Below are positions 27,901 through 35,887 of a stretch of DNA of 64,000 nt, in pieces. Source of the stretch: Thioalkalivibrio sp. ALE14. GTDB lineage: Bacteria > Pseudomonadota > Gammaproteobacteria > Ectothiorhodospirales > Ectothiorhodospiraceae. The notes under the pieces were generated by a model that was not told where the DNA came from, searched no databases, and saw only the letters and a list, made by a program, of their open reading frames with translations. The translations under genes were made by a program, and so were the position numbers. The stretch's first letter is position 1. The number at the start of each line of letters is the position of its first letter. The DNA lies in NCBI RefSeq assembly GCF_000376845.1, contig NZ_AQXY01000029.1, positions 1 through 64,000 on the forward strand. Reading direction: 5' to 3'.

Positions 27901-28500
27901 ATGGCGCAGCACATCGATCTCTACCGCCCGGAACTGGATATTCGGCGGGAAGTGCCCATCTGGGGTCGTCTGGCCCTGGCGGTCGGGGCTTCGTTCCTGG
28001 CCGGGTTCGCGTTCTGGCTGGCTGCCGCGCACGATCGCGAGCAGTCGCGGCAGGCCCTGACCGCGGCCGAGACCCAGCATAGCCGCACGGCCTCGCAACT
28101 CCAGCAGCTCCAGGGCCTCTGGGACGCCCCGGAAGTGGCACGGGCGGAACGCCGCGTGGAACAGGCCGAAGCCCGCGCCGCAACACTGGAGGCCGCACGG
28201 GAGCTGCTCGACACCCGGTTGAGCCGGGCGCGCCAGGTCTCGATGACGGAACCCCTGCTGGCACTGGCCCGCACCCATCATGAGTCCGTCTGGATCACGG
28301 CCATGCAGGTCGACGGGCGCACACCCGTCCTGGAACTCACCGGGCGCTCGCTCACGCCCGATGCACTCCCGAATTATATCGGCTCGCTACAGCGGGACGG
28401 CTTCGGGATGGCGGGTGAAGCGCCGGCGCTCGAAGCGCAGACGGACAATGGCCATATCGTCTTCCAGTACCGGTTCGGCAACGCGGAGGAACAGCCATGA
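27901..28500 (+). CDS. PilN-like MSHA platform protein
   Basis: A 199-residue bitopic protein. It has a short cytoplasmic N-terminus with IDLYRPEL, a membrane segment at about 24-44, a coiled coil (60-110), and a periplasmic domain with SVWITAMQVDGRTPVLELTG. This is the PilN plan. Its ATG immediately follows the mshI stop codon, so translation is coupled. In Vibrio this position is occupied by a second MshI-type product. Confidence 0.8.
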   Translation: MAQHIDLYRPELDIRREVPIWGRLALAVGASFLAGFAFWLAAAHDREQSRQALTAAETQHSRTASQLQQLQGLWDAPEVARAERRVEQAEARAATLEAARELLDTRLSRARQVSMTEPLLALARTHHESVWITAMQVDGRTPVLELTGRSLTPDALPNYIGSLQRDGFGMAGEAPALEAQTDNGHIVFQYRFGNAEEQP

Positions 28501-29141
28501 CCCTGCGCGGCCAAATGCAAACGCTGGAGGCTCGGCTGCGCCAGATCTCCCTGCGCGAACGCCGACTCCTGTACGCCGTGGCGCTGATTACGCCCTTTCT
28601 GCTGGTCCTGCAATTCGCCGTGACACCCGTCGAGCAGGAACAGGAACGCCTGCAGGACGAGATCCAGCAACAACGCGAACAGACCCAAGCGTTGCAGGAC
28701 CAGATTCATCAGTTTGCCACGGCCACGGATCCGCTCACGTCCCTGGAAGCGCGGCTGGCCGATGCCCGCGAACAAGTCGCCCGGCACGAATCCGAGCTGC
28801 GCCTGACCTCCCGCGAGCTGCTGTCGCCGCAGGAAACCGCCTCCCTGTTGCGACAGCTGCTGGCCAATCGCGACGGCCTGCAGTTACAGCGCCTCGTGCG
28901 CCGCAGCCCGGAAATCCTCGCCTCCGGACCGGACAGCCCGGCACGACTGGAGAGCCACCGCATCGAACTGGAATGGACCGGCCCGTTCCTCGACACACTG
29001 GCCTACCTCCAGCATCTGGAGGCGATCCCCGTCACCTGGCTATGGGGCACACTCGAGCTCGCGGTAGAAGAACACCCGGTCGCTCGCGTTCAGCTGACCC
29101 TCGATGCCCTGGACCTGGGCGGCCTGGAGGTGCACGAATGA
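28497..29141 (+). CDS. mshJ: MSHA biogenesis protein MshJ (PilO-like)
   Basis: A 214-residue inner-membrane protein with one membrane segment near 24-42, a periplasmic coiled coil (about 45-110), and a C-terminal domain ending LTLDALDLGGLEVHE. This is the PilO/GspM-like plan. It overlaps the preceding gene by 4 bp (ATGA) and the next by 4 bp. It should form the alignment subcomplex of the pilus machine with MshI and the PilN-like protein. Confidence 0.8.
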   Translation: MTLRGQMQTLEARLRQISLRERRLLYAVALITPFLLVLQFAVTPVEQEQERLQDEIQQQREQTQALQDQIHQFATATDPLTSLEARLADAREQVARHESELRLTSRELLSPQETASLLRQLLANRDGLQLQRLVRRSPEILASGPDSPARLESHRIELEWTGPFLDTLAYLQHLEAIPVTWLWGTLELAVEEHPVARVQLTLDALDLGGLEVHE

Positions 29142-29479
29142 TCCGAGCGCTTTGCCTCGTGGCATTTCTTGGCGTGCTGGCGGCACCGGCCGCGGCCGCC
29201 GAGCCCCTGCAGGACCCCACAAAACCGCCCCGTGCGACCGCGACCGGGGCCGCCGCCGGTGAAGCCCCGGGCGAAGCCGCCCGCGTCTCGGTGATACGCT
29301 TGCACGGGTCCGCCGCCCTTGCCGTCGTCGGCGACCAGACGGTACGCGTCGGCGACCGCCTGAACGGGGCGCACGTGCAGGACATCGATGCCGGGGGCGT
29401 CACTCTCGAACAGGACGATCGAACCTGGACCCTGCCGCTCGGCTCGCGTCCGGACATGCAGATCAGGAGACACCCGTAA
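29138..29479 (+). CDS. mshK: MSHA biogenesis protein MshK (PilP-like)
   Basis: A 113-residue exported protein. It has a signal peptide (FLGVLAAPAAAAEP, cleavage after AAA), the motif LQDPTKPPRA typical of MshK/GspC-like proteins, then a small beta domain (VSVIRLHGSAALAVVGDQTV) that would contact the secretin. The ATG at 29138 overlaps the mshJ stop, and its own TAA overlaps the mshL ATG by one base. Confidence 0.82.
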   Translation: MIRALCLVAFLGVLAAPAAAAEPLQDPTKPPRATATGAAAGEAPGEAARVSVIRLHGSAALAVVGDQTVRVGDRLNGAHVQDIDAGGVTLEQDDRTWTLPLGSRPDMQIRRHP

Positions 29480-31191
29480 TGCAGCTTCGGCTCTCGCCCC
29501 TTCCTCCCCTTCTGGCCGCACTGCTTGCGCTGGGTGGCTGCGCCACGACACCCGGCGAGCCAAGCTCCCAGGCGCGCGACCGCGCCCTGGAGGCCCTGGA
29601 AGATCCCCTCCCGACCGAAACCGAGCCACGGCCGCCCGAGCTGCCCGACGAGGTCGCGCGCGAGATGATGGCGGAACCCGAGAGGCCCATGCGGGACGAG
29701 CCGGTTTTCGACCTGCGCGTGGACGCCGCCCAGGCACGGCAATTCTTCAACACCCTGGTCGAGGACTCGCCCTACAGTGTCGTCGTGCACCCGGATGTCG
29801 AAGGCTCCGTCAGCCTCAACCTGTCCAACGTGACGATCCCCGAAATCCTCGAGATCGTCGAGGACACCCACGGCTACCAGATCAACCGCCGCGCTGACAC
29901 CTTCCGGGTGGGACCGGCCGGTCTGCAGACCCGGACCTTCTTTGTCGACTACCTCAACGTGGAACGCGAGGGTCGCACAGGCCTTCAGGTCAGCGGCGGA
30001 CAACTCGCCGGTGGAGGCAACGACAACGACGGCCAGGAAACCTCGGGCACACGCATCAGCACGCGTTCGGAATCCGCCTTCTGGGGTGATTTGCGCCAGT
30101 CGCTGGAGATGCTGGTCCTCGGCGGCGAGGACGAGGCCAATAACGGGCGGCGCGTCATCGTGAATCCGAACACCGGCGTGGTCGCGGTGCGCGCCATGCC
30201 GGATGAACTGCATGACGCCGCGGGGTTCCTGCAGGCCGTGCAGGATTCCGCGCAGCGTCAGGTCATCCTCGAGGCCAAGGTCCTGGAGGTTACCCTCGGC
30301 AGCGGATTCGAGGCCGGGATCAACTGGTCCTACCTGGCCCAGATCGCCGGCAGCGACCTGATTATCGGTCAGTCCAGTCCCGGTCGCCTGGAGCGGGATT
30401 CGCAGCGGACCCCGTCCGCGGGAGACAGCGGGAGCCTGCGTCAGCAGCCCCCCGGGATCGTGGACGGCAGCCAGTTCGAGGCGCTGGGTGGAGTTTTCAC
30501 CGCCACCTACGCCCGCAACAGCTTTGCCACGTTCCTGGAACTGCTGGAGACCCAGGGCGACCTGACGGTGCTCTCCAGTCCGCGCGTCTCGACCGTGAAC
30601 AACCAGAAGGCGGTCATCAAGGTCGGCAACGACCGCACGTACATCACCGATTTCCAGCTGCGCACCGAGTCGGGCATTGGCGACCAGGCGCGCGACCGGC
30701 TGCTGCCCGATCCGACGTTCACACCGATCTTCGACGGCGTGGCCCTGGATGTGACCCCGCAGATCAGCGAGGGCGGCGAGGTGATCCTGCACGTACGCCC
30801 GAGCGTGAGCGAAATCAACGAGCGCGTCACCAGCTTCCGGTTCGACGGGAACGAATACTCGTTCCCGCTGGCCGCCTCGGCCATCCGCGAGTCCGACAGC
30901 GTCGTGCGGGCCCGTAGTGGTCAGGTCGTCGTGATCGGGGGGTTGATGCAGGATACGACCGAAGAACTCGCATCCAGCACGCCCCTGCTCGGGGATGTGC
31001 CGTTACTCGGTCGCCTGTTTCAATCCAGCAGCATCCAGCAGCGCAAGAGCGAGCTGGTCATCCTGCTGCGCCCGCTGGTGGTCGACAGCGATGGCCGGGC
31101 CTGGGAAGCCGAGATCGACCGCACCCGCCAGCGCCTGCGCGGCTGGCAGCAGGACGACCCGGAACCCGAACGCCGCACCCTGGAGATGTAG
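29479..31191 (+). CDS. mshL: MSHA secretin MshL
   Basis: A 570-residue outer-membrane secretin that forms the pilus exit pore. It has a lipoprotein signal with Cys21 in LALGGCATT, N-terminal N-domains (VVVHPDVEGSVSLNLSNVTI and the STN-like part near 90-140), and the secretin domain from about 300 with VLSSPRVSTVNNQKAVIKVG and the C-terminal signature VVVIGGLMQDTTEE ... STPLLGDVPLLGRLF. A serine/glycine-rich insertion lies near 165-195. Being a lipoprotein it may reach the outer membrane without a separate pilotin. Confidence 0.93.
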   Translation: MQLRLSPLPPLLAALLALGGCATTPGEPSSQARDRALEALEDPLPTETEPRPPELPDEVAREMMAEPERPMRDEPVFDLRVDAAQARQFFNTLVEDSPYSVVVHPDVEGSVSLNLSNVTIPEILEIVEDTHGYQINRRADTFRVGPAGLQTRTFFVDYLNVEREGRTGLQVSGGQLAGGGNDNDGQETSGTRISTRSESAFWGDLRQSLEMLVLGGEDEANNGRRVIVNPNTGVVAVRAMPDELHDAAGFLQAVQDSAQRQVILEAKVLEVTLGSGFEAGINWSYLAQIAGSDLIIGQSSPGRLERDSQRTPSAGDSGSLRQQPPGIVDGSQFEALGGVFTATYARNSFATFLELLETQGDLTVLSSPRVSTVNNQKAVIKVGNDRTYITDFQLRTESGIGDQARDRLLPDPTFTPIFDGVALDVTPQISEGGEVILHVRPSVSEINERVTSFRFDGNEYSFPLAASAIRESDSVVRARSGQVVVIGGLMQDTTEELASSTPLLGDVPLLGRLFQSSSIQQRKSELVILLRPLVVDSDGRAWEAEIDRTRQRLRGWQQDDPEPERRTLEM

Positions 31192-31206
31192 CCGGAACCG
31201 CGAGCG

Positions 31207-32121
31207 ATGTCGGCCCACCTCTATCTGGAGCACTTCGGGCTCGAGGAACCGCCGTTCAGGCTGACGCCGGCGACCCGGTTTCTCTACCTGGGCGAAAGCA
31301 TGCGCGAGGCACTCAACACGGCCTGCCTGGGGCTGGACTCGGGCGACGCCTTTCTGAAGATCACCGGTCAGGTCGGGCTGGGCAAGACCCTCGTCTGCCG
31401 CGAACTCCTCAACCGCCTCGAAGCGCCCTTTGAAACGGCCTACATCCCCAACCCGCGGCTGCCGCCCAACGAACTCCTGAGCGCCATCGCCCGCGAGCTG
31501 GCCATCGAGACCCCCGAGGGCTCACCCGGCGCCGACCACCTGATGTCCAGGATCCAGGACCGGCTGCTGGAGCGCGCCGCGGCCGGGGCACGTGTCGTGC
31601 TCCTGCTCGACGAAGCCCAGACCATGCCGGACGAGACCGTCGAAACCGTGCGCCTGCTGACTAATCTGGAAAGTGCCTCCGAACGCCTGCTGCAACTGGT
31701 CCTGCTGGGGCAGCCGGAACTCGATGAGCGCCTGGCCGCCCACCACCTGCGCCAGATCCGCTCGCGGATCACGCACGCCTGCACCCTGCGTCCGCTGGCT
31801 GTCCACGAGGTGGTCGACTACCTGCGGTTTCGCCAGATCGTGGCCGGGCGCCATGCCGGCGACCTGTTTACTGAAACCGCCGCACGGCGGCTGGCTCGGC
31901 ACAGCGGCGGCGTGCCTCGTCTGCTCAACATCCTCGCCCACAAGGCCCTTCTCGACGCCTTCGGCCGCGGTGACGGCCAGGCGCGCCGGGCCCACGTCGC
32001 CCGTGCCGCGCGCGATACCGAAGAGGCACGCAGGGACGCCCGTGCCCTGCCCTGGCTGGCCGCCGCCATCGCCGGTTCGGCCGCTGGCGCGGGGCTGTGG
32101 TACTCGGGGCTGCTCGCATGA
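31207..32121 (+). CDS. mshM: MshM, ExeA/GspA-type AAA ATPase
   Basis: A 304-residue AAA ATPase. Start YLEHFGLEEPPFRLTP is the ExeA-family opening. Walker A is GQVGLGKT near residue 58, Walker B VVLLLDEAQTM near 132, and sensor-like LLGQPELDERL. A single C-terminal hydrophobic segment (about 280-303) anchors it. Relatives help assemble or open the secretin through peptidoglycan. It overlaps mshN by 4 bp. Confidence 0.9.
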   Translation: MSAHLYLEHFGLEEPPFRLTPATRFLYLGESMREALNTACLGLDSGDAFLKITGQVGLGKTLVCRELLNRLEAPFETAYIPNPRLPPNELLSAIARELAIETPEGSPGADHLMSRIQDRLLERAAAGARVVLLLDEAQTMPDETVETVRLLTNLESASERLLQLVLLGQPELDERLAAHHLRQIRSRITHACTLRPLAVHEVVDYLRFRQIVAGRHAGDLFTETAARRLARHSGGVPRLLNILAHKALLDAFGRGDGQARRAHVARAARDTEEARRDARALPWLAAAIAGSAAGAGLWYSGLLA

Positions 32122-33293
32122 GCCTGCTGAACGACACCCTGCGCCGTCTCGAAGAACGCACCGGCCGGCGACCCGATCCCGCGAACACCGTGACCGCGGG
32201 CACGCCTGCCCGGTCCCGGCCCCGCTGGATCCTTTTCCTCGCTCCCGCTGGCGCGGGCGTCGCGGTCGCCGTGCTCGTGGCGTTCGCCTTCCAGCATTGG
32301 CTGGGGCCCGCCTCCGCCCCACCCCCGGAGGCGGCCACAGCGCACGCAACGCCACAGCCCCTTGTCGCGGAAGAGGCCGCATCAAAGGCACCGCCGGCGA
32401 TCATGCCTCTTCCCGCGGAAACCGGGGTCGCGGCATCCTCCGCCGAGAGCGCTCCCTCTGGATCGCAGGCTGAAGGGGATGCCCTCGCCGAACGGACCGA
32501 AAGCGCACCCGATATCCCCGAGAAGGCTACGGAGCCCCCCCAGGCGAATGCCGAAAGGGAACCGGAGTCGCCCCGCGAAGAACCAGCGCAGACAGCCGGC
32601 GCCGTGACGGAGGACACGCGCGAGTCCGGGGCCCCGCCAGAGGCGCCCAAACAACCGGATGATCCAGCCCCGGATGAGGAGCCCGTCGCGCCCGAACCGG
32701 GAGTTGAAGTTGCGAGCCCAGAAGCCCGGAGCGAGACGCCGATCGAGCGCGGCCACCGCCTGCAGGCGTCCGGACAATGGCGAGCCTCCATCGGTGCGTT
32801 CGAGGAACACCTGCAGGCGGAACCGGGCCATGCAGAGGCCCGTCTCGGAATTGCCCGGGCGCTGCGCCGGCTGGACCGCCCGGCGGCCGCCGCTCACGTC
32901 CTTGGCGAGGGTCCTGCGACCCATCAAGAAGATCTGCCCTATGCCATCACCCTGGCGCTGGCCCACCTGGAAAGTGGTGACCCGCAGGCCGCGCGCGACA
33001 CTCTCTCCCGGCTGGCGCCGGACCAACTGGACGCCCGCGCGCGAGCCTTACTGGCCCAGGCCCAGCAGCGCATCGGGGACCACGGCGAGGCCGCGCGCCA
33101 CTATCGAGCTCTGGCCACCCAGTCGGGCGAAGGCCGCCACTGGCTGGGCCTGGCCCACTCCCTCGAGCATGTTGGCGAGCCCGCCCAGGCCCGGAACGCC
33201 TACCGCCGGTCCCTGGACGCCGGCGATCTGGGCCCTGCCTCCCGCCGCCACGCCGAAGCCCGCTGGGAAACGCTCGCGGGCCACCGCCGCTAG
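32118..33293 (+). CDS. mshN: MshN, membrane-anchored TPR protein
   Basis: A 391-residue protein with the MshN opening MSLLNDTLRRLEERTG, a membrane segment at about 37-60, a long proline- and acid-rich linker (about 65-210), and TPR repeats from about 215 to the end (GHRLQASGQWRASIGAFEEH; EPGHAEARLGIARALRRL). MshN is required for pilus biogenesis in Vibrio, but its precise job is unclear. It is the last gene of the plus-strand block; the next four genes point toward it. Confidence 0.85.
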   Translation: MSLLNDTLRRLEERTGRRPDPANTVTAGTPARSRPRWILFLAPAGAGVAVAVLVAFAFQHWLGPASAPPPEAATAHATPQPLVAEEAASKAPPAIMPLPAETGVAASSAESAPSGSQAEGDALAERTESAPDIPEKATEPPQANAEREPESPREEPAQTAGAVTEDTRESGAPPEAPKQPDDPAPDEEPVAPEPGVEVASPEARSETPIERGHRLQASGQWRASIGAFEEHLQAEPGHAEARLGIARALRRLDRPAAAAHVLGEGPATHQEDLPYAITLALAHLESGDPQAARDTLSRLAPDQLDARARALLAQAQQRIGDHGEAARHYRALATQSGEGRHWLGLAHSLEHVGEPAQARNAYRRSLDAGDLGPASRRHAEARWETLAGHRR

Positions 33294-33502
33294 TCGCGTC
33301 TGGAATGTGTCGTCATTGGACACCGCGGCCGCATCCGTCACACCGCATGCCAGCGGCAGAGCGATGTGATCCTGCGCGAGTGCAGGCGGCGCCAGGTGGT
33401 GATCGACGTAGCCAGAAAGGAACAGCCCTACCCCCTACAGGTTGGGGCGGCCCCGGTCACCGCACACCGGCCATTTGGCTCTCCACACCCGGCCGGGGAA
33501 AC

Positions 33503-34309
33503 TCACTCGGAGTAGCCCCAACCAGAGCTGCCGTCGCCACCATGTGGGCACCAGGCATCGATGGTTTGATCACAACCTGTGGTATCCCCACTCAGATCTG
33601 CATCGAGTTCGGCCGCAACATACACGCAGGCTTCATAGTCGCTGGAGGCCCCGCTGGTGTTCTCCTCGGTCTCCCAGTACACGTTGCCCTGGAAGGTCAG
33701 CGCGCCGTTGACTTCAGCCCCGTCCGCAAAGCAAGCATCCCCTTCCACGGTTCGGTTGCCCCCTCCCTGAATGGTCACGTCTTCCGCCACGTAGAGGTTG
33801 TCGAAGTCGGAGCCCGGCCCGCCGCCGGGTGCGATATCATCGTCATCAAAGGCGCAGGTCCAGTCCGAATCGGGCTCGTCACATTCGGGCGGCGGTCCCG
33901 CTCCCCCGATGGCATCCAGGTTGGCGCAGATGTGATGAACCGCAGGCGCATCATCCTCACTATCGGCACCACTCCAACCACGCACCAGCGAGAAGGCATC
34001 GTGGTTGCCGCATGCCGCGACGGGTGGGGGGGTGCAATGAAACCCGGCGCCGTCACCCACCGCATGGCTGTCGCCGTTGCATGCAAGTGTCCCGTTCCGC
34101 CCCATGCGCAGGATACCGCTCTGGGCCGCGAACAGGGCCTTTTCCCCCAGCACACGGTCGGTGCTGGTGGCCGCACCCGAACCCACCAGCGACGCCGCTC
34201 CAACGGCGATCGCGGCCACCAGCACCACAAGCAACAGGGCCACCAGCAACAGGCTGCCGCGCTGACCGCGAGGTACCATCCGTGTGGTTTCAGCGTCGGT
34301 GGTAAGCAT
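33503..34309 (-). CDS. mshP: MshP-like minor pilus protein (PilX type)
   Basis: A 268-residue protein with a prepilin-like N-terminus (QRGSLLLVALLLVVLVAA), a cleavage-type glycine, and no glutamate at position 5, as in PilX/MshP proteins. The mature part is acidic with several cysteines that could form disulfides. The start at 34309 overlaps mshO by 20 bp; a shorter start at the MVPRGQRG methionine is possible. It is the last of four coupled minor-pilin genes. Confidence 0.72.
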   Translation of the reverse strand: MLTTDAETTRMVPRGQRGSLLLVALLLVVLVAAIAVGAASLVGSGAATSTDRVLGEKALFAAQSGILRMGRNGTLACNGDSHAVGDGAGFHCTPPPVAACGNHDAFSLVRGWSGADSEDDAPAVHHICANLDAIGGAGPPPECDEPDSDWTCAFDDDDIAPGGGPGSDFDNLYVAEDVTIQGGGNRTVEGDACFADGAEVNGALTFQGNVYWETEENTSGASSDYEACVYVAAELDADLSGDTTGCDQTIDAWCPHGGDGSSGWGYSE

Positions 34310-34712
34310 AAGTTGATACCCCGTATCCACTCTCGGTCTCCAGTTCCAGCGCGTAGAGACGGGCGACATCGGTCTCTTTACATTCGAACGAGGTCACCGC
34401 GTCCTCGCGGGTTCCCGCCAGCAGCACACCGTTCAGTTGCAGCCGCCCCCCGGTAACCGCGTAGTCGAGGTCGCCATCATTGAGTGACAGCGACCCGGCC
34501 GCGCAGCTATCCACGTTCTGCGCAACGCGAATGTCGCGCGCCATGCGGTCAATGGCCGCTCCGGCCTCCATCTGCGTATCGGTCAGCTCGCGCGTAACGA
34601 AGATCGTCTCCACCGCCCCGCCAAGGAAACGCGCAGCGGCCACGCCGATCACCCCGAGGATGATCAGCACCAGCACCAGTTCGAGCAGTGTGAATCCCCG
34701 GCGCCGCATCAT
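34290..34712 (-). CDS. mshO: MshO-like minor prepilin (PilW type)
   Basis: A 140-residue type IV prepilin with a very short leader MMRRRG before FTLLELVLVLIILG, which has the required glutamate at +5. The mature part contains a cysteine pair. It is shorter than Vibrio MshO, so the letter assignment rests on gene order (C, D, O, P). It overlaps mshD by 4 bp (ATGA). Confidence 0.72.
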   Translation of the reverse strand: MMRRRGFTLLELVLVLIILGVIGVAAARFLGGAVETIFVTRELTDTQMEAGAAIDRMARDIRVAQNVDSCAAGSLSLNDGDLDYAVTGGRLQLNGVLLAGTREDAVTSFECKETDVARLYALELETESGYGVSTYAYHRR

Positions 34713-35173
34713 TCGGCCTCGCGCGGGAACTGCAGGATGAACACCGGCATCCCGCCACCGGAACGGCGGATCTCGACCTGGCTTATAGGATTGTCCTCCG
34801 CGACCGCGGCCGCCGGCATTAACCGGCAGGAAACCTCCAGGTCAACGCCATCGCTACAGGCCCCGGCGAGCACGTCGGCGGCATTACCATCCTCGACCCA
34901 GTCGCGCGGGTCATCGCCGACTCCGCATTGCGTCTCGAGCTCCAACCCGGGACCCTCATGCACGGCCAGCAGGGCCTCGCCACAGCCACGCCCCTCGCGC
35001 GCGAAGGTCTCCGCGTCCTCGGTAGCCACCAGGCCGGTCAACAGGGCGAAGGTCCCGGCGAGCCCGACCATGGCCACGGCGATAATCACCAGGGCGACGA
35101 CAAGCTCGATCAGGGTCAGACCACGGACGCGATCGGCAGAAAGCCCGGGGTTGCGCAGACGGTGGACATCCAT
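34709..35173 (-). CDS. mshD: MshD-like minor prepilin
   Basis: A 154-residue prepilin: leader ending in RVRG, then LTLIELVVALVIIAVAMVG with Glu at +5, and a cysteine-containing mature domain (ETQCGVGDD, GACSDGVDLEVSCR). The ATG follows the mshC stop with no gap (TGAATG). It would prime or cap pilus assembly with the other minor pilins. Confidence 0.75.
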   Translation of the reverse strand: MDVHRLRNPGLSADRVRGLTLIELVVALVIIAVAMVGLAGTFALLTGLVATEDAETFAREGRGCGEALLAVHEGPGLELETQCGVGDDPRDWVEDGNAADVLAGACSDGVDLEVSCRLMPAAAVAEDNPISQVEIRRSGGGMPVFILQFPREAE

Positions 35174-35635
35174 TCAGCAGCCCCCTCGTTCCACCGCGCC
35201 GGTGAGCCCCCGAACGCACACCTCCCGGGATTCTCCGCCGCCGGCGAGGGTCAGGCGCACGTCATTTTCAGGCTCCAGGTGGCCGAACGGATAGCGAAAG
35301 AAAAAGCCCTCACCGGAAACCGTCACCCCACTGAGGTTCCGCGGTCCCTCGAGAGGGGTGGAAAGGCAGTTGCGGGCACCGTCGACGGTCCATCCATTTG
35401 TAATCTCGACCTCCACGGACTTGTTGTGGCCGCAAACCATGGCCCCTGTGCGCCCCTGCCGCAGATCGCCCGCCAGCTGGTCCTGCGCTGCCTGCAGATC
35501 CGGCGCGGAGCCCAGCAGGCCCGCCGGAAGCCGCGGAACGGCGACTACCGCCAGCACGCCCAGGATCAGCAGCACGAGCACCAGCTCGAACAGCGTGAAT
35601 CCGGCGACCGGGGTGGGCGGCTGACGGAGCGGCAT
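35174..35635 (-). CDS. mshC: MshC-like minor prepilin (GspH type)
   Basis: A 153-residue prepilin with the leader MPLRQPPTPVAG, then FTLFELVLVLLILGVLAVVA with Glu at +5, and a GspH-like mature part ending VCVRGLTGAVERGGC. The start at 35635 follows GGGAG at 6 bp; an upstream in-frame ATG at 35647 is less well placed. First gene of the minus-strand minor-pilin operon C-D-O-P. Confidence 0.8.
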   Translation of the reverse strand: MPLRQPPTPVAGFTLFELVLVLLILGVLAVVAVPRLPAGLLGSAPDLQAAQDQLAGDLRQGRTGAMVCGHNKSVEVEITNGWTVDGARNCLSTPLEGPRNLSGVTVSGEGFFFRYPFGHLEPENDVRLTLAGGGESREVCVRGLTGAVERGGC

Positions 35636-35887
35636 AGAAACTCCCATACAAACGAAACACCCCGAATATAACAGTCCCGCACCACGCCGACGCTTCTGGC
35701 GCACGGCAGGCCGAATCCCGGGAATCCAACCGTGAGCGATTGGCCCCGATGCCCAGCCTCCACGCGTGGAGCCCGCCAACGACCGTTCCAGCCCGCGGGA
35801 CTGGGTTGTCCCTGCGAGCGGGTTTGGGCAACCTGTCACGGATTCGCCGCCGTCATGCCAGGACGACCGGCTATACGAGGAAGTCGC
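35636..35887. promoter_or_regulatory. Divergent promoter region between mshC and mshE
   Basis: 252 bp between the minor-pilin operon (minus) and mshE (plus). Both operons must start here. No clear sigma-70 or sigma-54 element was recognised. No gene inside. Confidence 0.45.
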
